DNA from: Symbiodinium natans
Lineage: Eukaryota > Sar > Dinophyceae > Suessiales > Symbiodiniaceae
Length of the DNA stretch: 64,000 nt
Direction of reading: 5' to 3'
NCBI GenBank assembly: GCA_905221605.1
Contig: CAJNDS010002640.1
Span: 187,154-251,153 of the forward strand
Made by a program: the position numbers and the translations under genes. How positions within the stretch are numbered: the first letter of the stretch is position 1; each line of letters starts with the position of its first letter. Under the pieces are notes generated by a model that was not told where the DNA came from, made no database searches, and saw only the letters and a list, made by a program, of their open reading frames with translations. Positions 1-12,419 of this stretch are shown one piece after another.

Positions 1-1788
1 ACCTTCCACGTTCCCCGATTTTGGGAGGTCGAAGCCGGTATTTTCGATTTGCCAGTGATAAATGCTTTCGTGATTGGCACCTAAGGATCAACGACATAAT
101 GATGGCCAACAAGCTGCGGGGGCCGTCCACGGGGCATCTCTTCAATGTTTTCAAAGTGACAGCGAAGGACGGACGTTGATTCTCACCACAGAACTGCCGT
201 GAGAAAGTTTAGGGGTGCAGCTCACAGGAAGCACTCCTCTTCCTGTTGGTTAGTCGGGATTATAAAGGGTACTTTCTTCCCCCATTCCCTACTAACCAAC
301 AGTAAGTCCTTTCATCTCCTTTCCTCCAGGAGGCAAATTTGGCTTACTACCTCCGCGTGAGAGACCGGAACTACACGGACACACGCAGAAACTTCGACTT
401 CCCTCGATACAGCGCTTGACTCAGCGGCATTTTTTTTGTGCGGAAGTCCCGAAGGTCCCTTTACAGGTCCCTGAAGCGCAAACCCAGGGCTCAAGCCTGG
501 TACTCCCAAGGTGCCTACCAGTTTGTTGGGGACAGGATGCCGCAGAACCTGGATACCGGGTACAAGGACTTGATCGGCCCAAGGTTCCAATAATTTCAGG
601 ATGACAAAACTTCCGCCAGGACCTGAACATGGGCATCTTTGACGCCTATCACTTTGGAGGGCGACAGTCTTGCAACAGAGCCCGAGCTATTGTTTGGAGC
701 CCTTTCAGGGTGGTCCAATCTCCCAACCGCCGCCCCCCCCACCCCCTCCTCCCAAGCCCCCCCCCCCCATTGCAGCATTCAGGAACCTTTTCACGCTACA
801 CGGCCATAAATTCATACAACTAGCTTACTTTCGTCTCACATTGGGCGAGGATGTTCATACGGCCCTGCGGGATAAAACAGGGGACACCGGAGAAGGTGGC
901 TTCCCTGTGCGATCAACACGAGTGATTGGTGCAACGCAGGAATTTAGACTGTGCAGAAGTTTTGACATTCAAAATGTAGCTATTGTACCAAATGACATCA
1001 TGATGTAGCAGTGCATCAGAATGATAATGCAGCAGTCAAAGGATGTTCAAGCGTGATACTGTAACAACAGAAACATGTCATGTCATATGATAATGTAAAA
1101 CTACGGCACCTGGAAACGTCAAGCTCAAAAGAGGCCTGTGGTGCGTTGCAACGTCCCAGCGTTGACAGCATGCGGCCCTGGTTCACCTCAAGCTAAGGAT
1201 TCTTCATGGGCCACGATTCCGTCGATGATTGTTATTGGGCAGATGGTGGAAGAAACACCAACAAACGTTGCTTCAGCGGTGGATGGTACTGCCACAACAA
1301 GCTGCGGGCTCACCACCCTCCACTGATAAATGTCCAGATGTTCTTGAAGCTTGCAGACGAGTCAGGCTAGAAGCAAAAAGGGGGACCCAAGCACGTCAAG
1401 CAGGTTCCAGTCTCGTGCGAGCAAGTCTGCAAGCAAACTCTCTTTTTAAAACCGTTCTTTTGCCACATTTGCCTTCTGTGCCGAGGCTGGCAATTGCCAT
1501 GGACATGCGCGGTGCTCGTTTTGCTTGAGGGTAGATTTGTGGGCGGATCTGCAAAGCTATAGGCTCCTTGTAGCAGTTCCAGTCGCTGTCCAGCGACTAA
1601 GTTGCAGGCTCCACGGGCTTGACGCGAGCGTGTTCCCCGCAGCTGTAGCACAAAATAATTGTTGGAGGACTATGTACTCATTGGTATGAGAGGTGGTTTT
1701 AATTGATAGCAACATTTTGTAAGATAACGTCAAATAGTACGACGACGACTGCTACGACTACTGCGACATCGAACTTCTACTCTTGCCT
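1..1788. other. no supportable gene
   Basis: Short overlapping open frames occur on both strands, none with a recognisable domain or a convincing exon boundary. A C-rich tract lies near 728-770. I see no RNA gene or mobile element here. Confidence 0.5.
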
Positions 1789-2296
<508 letters not shown>

Positions 2297-2565
2297 CGGT
2301 AGTAGTATCGTGTGTTGTAGCAATAGTAATCATTCAGCCCAAAGCCCATGGAACCAGGCCAGAGCTGCCAATGAAGTGGCAGCCGTTGGACAGGGAGCTC
2401 AGCTTCGTTGGCACGTGGAACTGGCTTCCGCAAGAGGAGGAGGAGGCGCCCTCTGCAGCCCCCTTGTGTCTGGGTTTGAGGGTTTCGGATGTTCAGGCTT
2501 GCGTCCTTGTGCTGCAGACCGACAACCAGCAAGTTTGAACTTGAAGCTAAAGCAGTTCTATGTGA

Positions 2566-2871
2566 ATGGAGTGGTTAAGATCTCATGAGGAGCTTCTGGG
2601 ACCGACCACGCTTGATGAGGCAAGCATCTCAGAGTACTTCTCACCCAGCCTGTTTTCTCCGGCACTTGCAAGATCAAGTCCAATTGGACGAGGACTGGTC
2701 ATACTGGTCAGTGTTGCAATTTATTCGTGTTTGCCGAAGGCTTTTCTAGAGCTCTTGGACCAGCATCGGGATGCCGGCGCTCATGGCTGCTGGGAATGTG
2801 CCACCTTCAGCTTGCGTTGCTGTCGTAGAACTCGGAGCAGCGCAGCTGAGCTTTACGGCAGATGTGCGTAG
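2566..2871 (+). CDS. possible short exon, unknown product
   Basis: The frame opens with an ATG at 2566 and begins MEWLRSHEELLG, followed by a mixed hydrophilic stretch and then a hydrophobic one. I do not recognise the protein. The first residues share the pattern M-x-W-L-R-S-H with the start of the gene at 3309, about 740 bp downstream, at synonymous codons, so it may be a duplicated 5' end. The part after about residue 35 has poorer coding character and may be intron. It could equally be chance. Confidence 0.2.
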   Translation: MEWLRSHEELLGPTTLDEASISEYFSPSLFSPALARSSPIGRGLVILVSVAIYSCLPKAFLELLDQHRDAGAHGCWECATFSLRCCRRTRSSAAELYGRCA

Positions 2872-3308
2872 TCGCCTTCTCGAAAGCCCTACATCCCAGG
2901 TGCAGAGCTCCCTTCCAGCGCAGAAACTGCGAGCGCGGCTGAGAGCTTGGCGACGACGGCAGGTGCCGGGCGGGTTTCGGGGCCTTTGCTTTTGTTCCGA
3001 ATCTGTACCCATGCCGAAGTTTTCTGCAGTCTTTTCCTAGGCAGCCAAACAGAATCATGCGTGCAGATTACAAATGCATGTCCAGCTAGCGAGAGCCGGA
3101 GAGCTAATTTGGAAATACAGGTCATGGGATGGCGGTTTCCAGGATGTAATTCCAGTATGTACCTGCAACAACTCAGAGCTTACTCCATGTGATGCACAGG
3201 AAGTGCTTCACCACTGCACTTCTTCATTGGAGATGATGCGGAGAGTACAAGCAGTCTCATGCGGCCTCGTTCTCAGGGAAGGCTTTTTGGAATGAGCAGT
3301 GCATCTCA

Positions 3309-4582
3309 ATGTCATGGCTCAGGTCACACAAGCTCGAGAGCTACAACATCGCCAGCGACTGCGAGTCTTTGTGCCAAAGCTCTGTAAGTGTGGACTGCGA
3401 TGTTGATTGGGAGGTGGGGCCCCTGGACCAAAGCTTTGAAGCCAGAGGCAGGCACCCTGACTCGGGCTTGTTCCTACCTGGTGGAGTCCACTTACAGCTG
3501 GAGCGAGAGGTTGTGAAGAGCGCGCCAAGCTCCCCAATCTCGTGGGCAGTGGACAGTGAGTCTGAGGAACACGTGTCTATACTGGTTGACTACTGGGCAC
3601 AACGCATCCTCGAAGAAAGTGAAATGTGGATGCGCTGGATTCGCCAAGGACACGGAATGCCATCGCAGCTTCTGTGGGAAGCCTTGCTAGTGGAGCTTTG
3701 CCGGCTCGGGCAGAGAAGTCAAGCCAAGCACTATCTCATCGCTGGAGCTCTGCTCGGTTGCCGCCCCACTGACTGGACCAGACTGGCAAAGCTCTGTGGA
3801 GCAGAAGGTGCAGAGCCTGAGTCACTGGAACAGCTTGAGCCTGAGCAACCTGAGCAACCTGAGCTGCGACAATCAGCCTCAGCATCTTCCACCGAGTCGA
3901 CCACGTGGGCAGGGACATCCGCAAACAGGCAGAGGGGCAGCATGTGAGTAACATGTATGAGCTTTGGGAGCTGATAGGAGACACATTGCGGCACATTGTG
4001 AGTTATTGAGTTAAAGGCGCCCTGTCACCGAGGTTGGAGCCTGAGGGCAGTTCGGATTTGCCCACAGCTGAAGAGACATCGCCGATGGGAGAAGCTGTGG
4101 GTGCAGAACGCCAGTATTGTGCCGTTGGAGTGGACGAGCCATTCAAGACACGCATGGAGGATAGGCAGGTCCTGGAGTTGGACATGCTCCTCAGCCCCGC
4201 GCCCGCGCATGTGGTGAACCAGACAGACCTTGTACAGGGAAACAGGCAGGCCATCGCAACCATGGCAACCATGGCTGTGCCGGCTTTACCGCCCCCCAGT
4301 TCGGGGAAGACCGCTGGCCCGCCTTCAAACATGCCACAGCGCAGCACCCTGGGTGACCAGGCGCAGCTTTTGGAGGAGCTCGGGCGAGCCGGGTACATCC
4401 AAAAGCGCATTCACCGCAAGCTACACAAGCAAGTAGCCCACATGTGCGACCGTGATCTCCTTATGCTGGGAGATTTATGCTTCAACAAGCAGTTTGCAGA
4501 AGCCGAGAGGCTTCGATGGCTTGCAGGGTGGGCATCCGCAAGAGGCTGCTCCCCCTCTGAGTTAGGCAGCCATGGCTCCTAA
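3309..4582 (+). CDS. two-exon protein of unknown function
   Basis: Exon 1 starts at the ATG at 3309 (MSWLRSHKLES) and ends at 3943; exon 2 runs 4033-4582. The intron 3944-4032 (89 nt) has a GTGAGT donor and a CCGAG|G acceptor, and joining restores phase exactly (2 + 1 bases). The product is about 394 residues. It contains an E/P/Q-rich segment at the end of exon 1 (repeated EQPEQPE-type residues) and a basic helical C-terminal part (QLLEELGRAGYIQKRIHRK onward) ending at a TAA. No domain is recognised. Both exons have consistent coding character, and the phase-consistent canonical intron is the main support. The true start could lie upstream, because dinoflagellate mRNAs receive a trans-spliced leader that the genome does not show. 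Confidence 0.6.
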
Positions 4583-7475
4583 CGAAGGACCGAGGAAGGG
4601 CACGTGAGCTATGCCCCAGGATGTGGATGGCCACATGGCCAATGAACACCTTGAACACCTTCATCCACGCCCTTCGGAGCCTCGGTGAAGGTTGCCGTTA
4701 CTGCGTTTCGCCTGTGCCGCAAACTTGTGCTGGCGAGGCTTGTAATTTAGCCTAACTTGCTGACTGAAGCAGTCAGGATGCTGGGGCATAGACCTTTTGG
4801 CATCCCAGTTCGAATTGCAACAGTACACACCCTGAGCGCAAGCTGGCAAGACAACTCGATGCCTCAAGGAGCTATAGGCATTCTGTGCTGTTTCGAGGAT
4901 GGGTGGCTCTCCACTCATGCTGTCTCTTCCAGCCCCCTTCGCGCAGCTTAAAAGATGGCTTGCGCAATAGCCACATCAGTGTCAGGGAAATTATGAGCCC
5001 CCCAGCCCGAGGGAGACTCCTTTGCACCAGTAGCATCCAGGACTGGCAACCCGAGTTCAGATTGGGGTCCGTTGATGCTTGTTAGCGACCCGTCCCAAGA
5101 ACATTGAAGTGATGCGTCAAGTTTCACGCTTCACGCACTCAAAGCCCAGTTCATGAATGGAACGATCCATGCCCAGCACTGAGCAGCAAGCGTGCAGCTG
5201 GCCCGTCAACTGGGCACTGACTACTTCAGCCAACTCGTCACCAGCTCTTTGAGCACATTCATCGAAAGAGACGGCAGAGCCGACATGCTCCTGCACGGTG
5301 CAGGCGCGAATAACGGGTTGGCGCAGTAACATTCCGTAATGCATTGTTTACTTTCGGATTGGATCACCAGGCCTCCGTGCAAGGATCACTCAAGGATCCT
5401 GCTTGTCTGGCGCCCGGCGCAGTGCTAAAGTCTGCACGCTTCCGCGCGCAAGGTGGTTCGGCGCATGCCAATGTGCCGCTGCAGCCCAGCCGTCCCGCAC
5501 GGGGGACCGCACGGGCGAAGCCGCAGGCGGGACGACCATGTGGTTCCCTTAGCCCAGGGAGAGCTCCTAAATTTCCAAAATACCCTCAAGTCCCCGAAGT
5601 GCCCGGAAAGCACCCAAAGCCCCCCTCCCATAAACCCGAGGGCCTGAACCGCCCCCTTCCCTCAACCCCGAACCCCAGGCAAGAGGGCCGGGCCTCAACC
5701 TGGCCCAGTCGGCATTGGGGACGCTGGCTTTGATGCGGGTGGCTGGAGCCTTGGAGCCAGGCTTGAGGGCTAAGGGTGGTTTCGGGGTTATCGGTGCTTG
5801 TTGGTTTTGCATTTTTACTTTGTGGGGGTGCAAGCTTCGAAAAGGCAAGGGCTGCCGGCCTTCAGGGCTAATCTGAAGCCCCTAAGCAACTCAGCAACTA
5901 AGCTGCCCAAAACAGCCCCAACCGCCCACTGCAATGTCCAGGCCAAAGTTGCCACCCGCGCGACCGGCACTGCCGCCTCCACCGCCGTTCCCAGCGTGCT
6001 GCGCTACTTCCGCTTTCACTCGGAGCTGCCACACCCCGCACGCTGGCAGAACATGGCCAAACGGAGTGAGCACAAACAAGAACAGAGTACGAATCGCACT
6101 CTACGTGCATTCTTAGGCTTTTTTGTGGAGCTAAGCTGTGTCATGCTTTACAACGCAACTGCAAGCCCGAAGCATGGCAAGCAAGGCGTTTGGCGTGGAA
6201 TGGTGCTTCGGGGTGATAGAGTTGCAGGGCTTGCCGGTACAGCAGCACTCATTTGCTTCTGCTGCCTCCTCCGTAGCGTTTTAGGTGCCTGCACGGCGAA
6301 GTTATGTCGAGCGGCGGCCGGGCTCTGGATGGCCAGAGCAATGCCCACCCATGCAGGTAAGCCCGGCTTTGATTTTCTGAGTCTCTCTGAGTAGGATGTG
6401 AGTGGCGCCTCTGGTTGCTCTTTTGGCACGTTTGCGTGTGTCATGGAGCCTGAGCTCCAAAGGGTTCAGAGAAGTTCGAAAGGTAGCGCATCCCATACTC
6501 CAAAAGCTCCCCACAGACTGCACCCTCTGCTATCCTAGTGCTGTTTTCAGCTGGGAGGCAGCCTCTGCATTCGGCTGGGCATCTTGGTTCGAACCAAGGA
6601 GACTAACTTGGCGAAGCACTGTGGCTCAATGGTCCTCGACATGTCTAAGGATGTTATCAATCCCTTTGAGATCCAGTTTGACCCTGGCAAGGACATCCCG
6701 AAACCCTAAACCCTAAACCCATGACTACCGCAAAGCAGATTTGCCTTTGCACGCGAAGGAGGGTTGGGAGATCCACAGCTCGGTGGAAGTGGGCGGCGGA
6801 GATCTCGAGGAAGTCGATGTTGAACCCACGTTGAGCCCTTGTACAAAAGCTTTGATGGCTTGCAGCCACCTAGACTTCTGGAAGCCAGAACATGTCAGAA
6901 CCCAAAAAATGGCTTAAAGTCGTCTGAAAACCTAGCTTCACCAGCTCGAACTGCTGTCCTTTTTTCTGATACTTCGACAGGAGCGCGGAGATATTGGAGC
7001 CTTCGACCAGGAGCGGTCCGCTCAGTGTATTTCTTCTACGACGACGAAATTGCACGTTCGTTTTCGCCAGGACAACTGCTGGCAGTGGGACCCGAATCAG
7101 GCAGAAGGATTTTTTGGGCAGAGAGGAGGTCTGCTTTCTGTTGTTTGCTAGAATAACAGTTCGTATGAGCGATTGAAGAATCGCAGTACGTGACAGTTGT
7201 AGTAACGTGAGCAGGCAACTCCTCAACGCGTAGCCCAGGGCGCTGTGGGGCTGGGCGGTTTGTTGCGTGTTTGTTTCGGTTGCTGCTTGCTTCTGGGATG
7301 CTGTTGAGGCAGGCAGCCACCCGATGGTTCCTGCTAAATTGGTCTTCTCAGGCGTTAGGGTCTCACCATGTGGCCGTGGCAAGGGTATTTCTCCCACCGG
7401 TATTGCTTGGGGTGGGCCAACACGGAGCACGGAAGTTAAAACCGAGAAGTCTTTTTTGCCTGTCATGTCATTGTG
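4583..7475. other. gene-poor stretch with a possible exon
   Basis: No confident gene. A plus-strand frame at 5798-6356 ends at CAG|GTAAGC and contains a hydrophobic segment near its end (AGTAALICFCCLL), so it could be an exon of a membrane protein. A 16-bp perfect palindrome CTTGGTTCGAACCAAG lies at 6583-6598. Three CCCTAAA-type units lie at 6701-6720. The remainder shows only short overlapping frames. Confidence 0.35.
6701..6720. repeat. interstitial telomere-like repeat (short)
   Basis: Three CCCTAAA-type units in a row, the plant/dinoflagellate telomere motif, away from any chromosome end in this window. It is the first of several such blocks. Confidence 0.85.
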
Positions 7476-7700
7476 CAGCGGCAGCAGCAGCAGTAGCAGC
7501 AGTAGCAGCAGTAGCAGCAGCTGTAGTAGCAGTAGCAGCTGTAGGAGCAGCTCTAGTAGAAGCTGTAGTAGCAGCTGCAGTAGCAGCTGTACTAGCAGCT
7601 GTAGCAGCAGTAGTAGCAGTAGCAGTAGCAGTAGCAGTAGCAGTAGCAGTAGCAGTAGCAGTAGCAGTAGCAGTAGCAGTAGCAGTAGCAGCAGTAGCAG

Positions 7701-7768
<68 letters not shown>

Positions 7769-7890
7769 TAGCAGTAGCAGTAGCAGTAGCAGTAGCAGCA
7801 GCCGTAGGAGGAGGAGTAGTAGTAGCCGTCGTGGTGGTGGTGGTGGTGGTGGTGGTGGTGGCAGCGGTGGCAGATGTAGCAGCAGTCAGC
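7476..7890. repeat. compound AGC/AGT/AGG microsatellite
   Basis: Successive blocks of AGCAGT-type, AGTAGC, AGGAGC, AGTAGC and GTGGTG units over about 415 bp. All three forward frames are open, giving poly-Ser, poly-Ala/Val and poly-Gly/Ala runs, which follow from the repeat and are not a gene signal. The changes of unit suggest stepwise expansion from one interrupted ancestor. Confidence 0.95.
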
Positions 7891-9336
7891 GACCGGTAGC
7901 GGTATTGTCAGGTGCTGCCTCACCGCATCTCTCCCCAAGTTTATCCGGAGATACGGCTTGCCGCCTGCAGTTGCAGATCTCGTCCAGAGTTTGAGCCACG
8001 GGAGATGGTCCCAACTCTGCTGTCCCAGCTGAGGAATCAGGCCAAAGTGTCCACGTACTTGTACCTGCAGACTCCTCCAGGGCTCCTTGATTGCAAGATG
8101 TCGTTCAAAACTCCAGCTTCTCCAAGAGTTCGGAACCTGTTCAGAAGCTGAACAGATGCAAGTCCCCGCGGATCTGGGATGGAAGCAGCAATGGTTACAA
8201 CCCAGCTTAAACCCTACACGGCCCCAAGCCATCTAAACCTTTGATGTTTGCGCAGACGAGGTGGGCCGTCTTGATGTCGCAGCCTCAGCAAGTCTTCATT
8301 CAGTCGGAGAAGCTAGAAATCCTATGCCAGCAAATCCTTCTAACTCCACGGGGTCCTCGGCCCTAAGCCCCTACACAAGCAGATCCTCAAGGAGCGATGT
8401 TCCCAATTTGAAGCGACGCGGGACTCTCAGAAGTTGAAAGCACTCTGTCACGAGAGGAACCACGTTTCGGAAACTACTCGCGATTCAGGAATAGAGGATT
8501 CAGGGAACTACCGCTATTCAGGAAACCGATTCAGGAAACTACGGCTATTCAGGGAAGTTAGGGTTTGAGGTTCATTTGACCGGTCTGTGGCTTTTGTGAG
8601 GCTTCCGTATCTTGAGTGCGATGATTGATGCTTGGATGCAGCGTGGTTGGGGAGTCGTCCGATTATTCAAGAACCGGGTTGGCGGGCTTGGGCGTTGAGG
8701 CAGTGCTTGGGGTCATGCTGCCGGCCAGCCCAGGACACCGACTGGTACTTTCCGGCACACCCCTGGCACGCAGTCGTTGAACTGCCAAGGACAGCGGACA
8801 ACAGAATAAGAGAACCCAACAGAGGCCCCAGGTGGGCATCAGGCAGGTGGCAAACTGATTTCTCCCAATCCTGAAACAGCCAATTCCATCCAGAGCGCAA
8901 AGGGTCAACGGCTGAATGCTTGCAGCTGATGCAGGACTGCCACTGGCGAGCCAATCGTGTTGAAGAAGGGTGAGCCGTGTCCGGGCAGCAAAAGCACGAA
9001 AGAAACGAAGAGAAAGAGAGAGAGCTTCTTTTCTGCCCACTGCTCTGATACGCACCTCGACATCACGACCAACAGGGTACAGAGGCAATGTCCTCGGATG
9101 CAAGGGAAGTGATCCTAGTGTGATTGAATTTATCTGAGTCATATAACAAGGGGAGGCATTTCACACATTCCTAGTCTCTCGGACCATAGACTAGTTCAAG
9201 CACGCTCCTTGGGGCGGCCCTCCGGGGCCTCCCCGGGCCATGGTCGCTGCAAGCAAGCAAACAAGAGGGAGGTGACTTCGGGAGTGATGCTCAGTCCGGG
9301 ACAATGCACCGCGACTCTGCCTTGCGCGCGCAGGAT
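7891..9336. other. no supportable gene
   Basis: Only short overlapping frames without domain resemblance. A small direct repeat of GATTCAGGAA-type units (GATTCAGG, CTATTCAGG) occurs at about 8481-8560. Nothing else stands out. Confidence 0.5.
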
Positions 9337-9820
9337 AAGAAAAAGAAGAAGAAGAAGAAACAGAGGCAGAGGAGGAGGAGGAGGAGGAGGAGGAGGAGGA
9401 GGAGGAGGAGGAGGAGGAGGAGGAGGAGGAGGAGGAGGAGGAGGAGGAGGAGGAGGAGGAGGAGGAGGAGGAGGAGGAGGAGGAGGGAGGAGGAGGAGGA
9501 GGAGGAGGAAGGGGAGGAGGAGGAGGAGGAGGAGGAGGAGGAGGAGGAGGAGGGAGGAGGAGGAGGAGGAGGAGGAGGAGGAGGAGGAGGAGGAGGAGGA
9601 GGAGGAGAGGAGGAGGAGGAGGAGGAGGAGGAGGAGGAGGAGAGGAGGAGGAGGAGGAGGAGGAGGAGGAGGAGGAGGAGGAGGAGGAGGAGGAGGAGGA
9701 GGAGGAGGCGGAGGAGGAGGCGGAGGAGGAGGAGGAGGAGGAGGAGGAGGAGGAGGAGGAGGAGGAGGAGGAGGAGGAGGAGGAGGAGGAGGAGGATGTG
9801 TGTGTGTGTGTGTGTGTGTG
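9337..9820. repeat. AAG then GGA homopurine microsatellite, ending in TG repeat
   Basis: A short AAG tract is followed by GGA units and then by a TG dinucleotide run (about 9796-9820). Positions 9368-9708 contain only purines on the plus strand, about 341 bases, apart from register shifts such as GGGAGG. All frames are open on both strands (poly-Arg, Gly, Glu, Pro, Ser, Leu), so no coding inference is possible. Confidence 0.97.
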
Positions 9821-9827
9821 CATTTGT

Positions 9828-9940
9828 GGATCTGTAAACGCTCGCACGCCCCGCCGGTCGGGCTGGCCCAACGCGGGGCTCGCAGACGAAGGGAAGCCAA
9901 GTCCTCCGTCAATTTGGTGCAACACCACAGAGGAGGGTTT
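9828..9940 (+). repeat. dispersed repeat, copy A
   Basis: Begins CTGTAAACGCTCGCACG and continues through a GGGCTGGCCCA core to a TTTGGTGCAACACCACA segment. The same order of blocks recurs at 39788 inside the PARP gene intron, and a related one at 61222. This suggests a short interspersed element of unknown type. Ends are not defined here because the left side abuts the microsatellite. Confidence 0.45.
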
Positions 9941-12419
9941 GAAGTGGGCCCGAGAGTCCCATCACGCGAAAACCCCCCCAAAAAGGGTCTGGGGACAAAG
10001 GAGGGAAGAGTGTAATACAGCAACATCAAGAGAGTGTACAATGCAGTAAATTTCTCAAAATCACTTCGCATCATTGTATTATAATAGTTTTGCCGAATCC
10101 CTTGCGCTGCATGTGCCTTGCGTTTCCTGAGCGTCCACGAGGTTTTTGTGTTGGCTGAGGCTCTGCAGGCTGACGCCAGTCAGCCGCGGAACATACGCAG
10201 CACCAACCCCAGCTGTGTAGATCGCTGCGTCGAGTGTGATGTCTGAGGATAATAGTGTCAAAAACCTCCTCATCCAATAACCTAAGCCTCGAATCTCTTA
10301 AAGCCCTATTGCCTCCCAAGAAGCTGTCCTTTGGGATGCACTGTCGTGAGTCGTATTGGCTTGCTGCCTCCATCTGGTCAGCCCTCTAAATTATGGCTTC
10401 TTTTTGGGGTACCTCTCATAACACGGCTCCTGATACGATGGAAGACTTGGGCAGCTCTCCTCCCTCTCACTCTCTCCCTCTCTTTTTCCGGAGCAGGCTT
10501 GGCCCGTAAGAGTTGCTGGCAGCACGTACCGGCAGAGCTGGAAGCTGAAACGTTTGACTTCCTGACCACTTAGATCCAAAAGCATGCCGTGTCACAGGCC
10601 CGCCATTCTTAAAGAAGGGGCTGAGGACCCACAGCTTTTGGATCTCCTGTACAGCAGGTTGGGTGGTGGGGAAGTCGCAGCAACTATGAGTTAAATGAAT
10701 GGTGTATCAAGCGCCTGGCCGTGCCGGTGGTCGCAATAATGAATCAGCCTACTTGGGCTGGGTCCGCTACCTGTGGGGCATGTGACCGGCAAGTTGACAT
10801 ACAAAAACAGTACTCACTAAGCTTACGTACCAGGCACGCCTATCGAGCATCTCATTCTTGCGACTGCAGGATGTTTGTGCAAGACCTGCGCTCCACCACC
10901 ACTGGGATAGGAGGAAGGAGAGAGGGCCCCTTTGCTTTTGATGCTTCCAAATCGCATCCGGGGTCAAGAAAAGGACTTTCCGAGGCCAAGACCAGAGAAA
11001 GTACCCCTGTGGTGGCAAGTGCAGCAAATAAGCAACCAGGGTCTCCGGGAAAGACGTGGCCCATCATAGCCCGGTTTGAGAGAATCCGAGAGATCATTCG
11101 AAATCCTACCCCAAGCGTCGAAATCCTACCCCGCAGTAGTCAGGAGTGTGGTGCTTAGCTCCTGCTGCGATTCGTCCTTGGAGTCTGAGCTGTTAGGCCC
11201 GTGAGATGAGGCCAGAGGAGGCGCAGCGGCTGGGCGCTTGCTTGGGCACTTGCATGCAGTGATCCAAATAGTCGCCTTCGTTTCTTGCTTCTGAGTCTTT
11301 GGAGACTTTGGGGTGGGGATGGTTGTGAGAGTCAGTCGATCTTTGTCTTGGCCCCGACTAGTTGGCGCACTTCGTTTGGCGATGATGAGTTTGCAGTTGA
11401 ACGCTCAACAGATTTGATTTTAGCGCTGCGCGACCCGAGATCTCATCACTTAATCGATGACCGAAGGTTTCTTGCTGGTGGCCATGTGCAACACATGAGG
11501 GTGAGATGAAGATTTAATGCCGACATACGCCAGACATCAGGAATGGCGCATGAGAAAACGCAAGCGAAATCATGCCAGCAAGGGGTATGAGGCAGTGGTA
11601 AAACAAGGGAGGAGTCGCGGGAGAGGTTGGGGGGGAGGTCTGACATACAAGTTTGGTTGTGGCTTCAATGCCGTCTCGTAGTGATGCTTACCAGCTCCGC
11701 CCATGTGTACATCTCATTTTCCTACGCAGTTCAAGAAGCTCTACTACCGTGGCATGGAACCCAGTGGCCACAAGCATTGTGATGAGCCGGCTGTTTCGAC
11801 GTTGTTTTGTTGCTGCTGTTCCTGTTGCTATCCCATTTTAGGGCTTTTAGGGGTTGCCACCGTTGTTTGCTTTGCCTCTGCCATAGTTCTGCAGGCATCA
11901 TTCGGATTTGTGGTTATCAGACGTTCTCAGCAAACTTGCAGGGAATTCCATGCTTTCAAAGCCCCAGACCATACTCCAAGAAGCCACGCGCTGCTCTCCC
12001 ACCACCCACCAGTCACCAGTCCTCGGCGCACCAAGCCCTAAAGCTCCACCTGCTAGGCCAGGCCTGGCTGGATGAGAATGGGAGACCATCCGAGGATCCG
12101 GAGGCGGCAGGGCTTAGAGTCTTAGAGTCGTGTTGTTGGGAGTTTAGTTGGCGTTCGGGATTCTGGGAGTGAACCCTTGTGCCCTCGAAGGCAGAGGAGG
12201 GCGTCCTGGACATCCGCGGAGCCTATGCGAGGGACCAGCGGTCTGTGGATTTCGAGGCGAGGTGTGGGATTTTAGCTTCAACGACTGAAGCAATGTGCAC
12301 AGCTTGAGGGATCATGGCTCATGATGTGCCGCTTTGAAAGCCAGGACATGTCTTGCTTTGCGAGGCATTTCAGCTCAAAGTCCCTTTAAGTCTGCTGAAG
12401 GGGGAGGAACTTGCGTGCC
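9941..12419. other. gene-poor stretch with one weak exon candidate
   Basis: No confident gene. A plus-strand frame near 11730-11893 follows a CTACGCAG acceptor-like site and encodes FKKLYYRGMEPSGHK and then a Cys-rich hydrophobic stretch (about 20 residues) ending at CTGCAG. It could be an exon of a membrane protein, but nothing confirms it. A short direct repeat GAAATCCTACCCC occurs twice at about 11098-11133. The last about 50 bp before 12420 should hold the 5' UTR and trans-splice acceptor of the transporter gene. Confidence 0.35.

Noticed and set aside
6583-6598. Possible tRNA B-box in the palindrome CTTGGTTCGAACCAAG
   Set aside because: No cloverleaf could be built around it; a similar GAGGTTCGAACCTC lies inside the DUF1810 coding region, showing the word occurs by chance.
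7370-7440. Words resembling 5S rRNA (CACGGAAGTTAAA)
   Set aside because: No matching 5' or 3' parts in the right order.
7267-8232. Poly-Ser, poly-Ala and Gly-rich frames on both strands
   Set aside because: Again the consequence of trinucleotide and hexanucleotide arrays, with no domain or exon boundary outside them.
9191-10074. Arg/Gly/Glu-rich or Pro/Ser/Leu-rich proteins of up to 290 residues
   Set aside because: Open frames of the GGA repeat in every register; not evidence of translation.
12055-12115. A 5S rRNA-like 3' segment (GGATGAGAATGGGAGACC)
   Set aside because: Only about 20 bases resemble 5S rRNA; the rest of the gene and its internal promoter are missing, so it may be chance or a tiny fragment.
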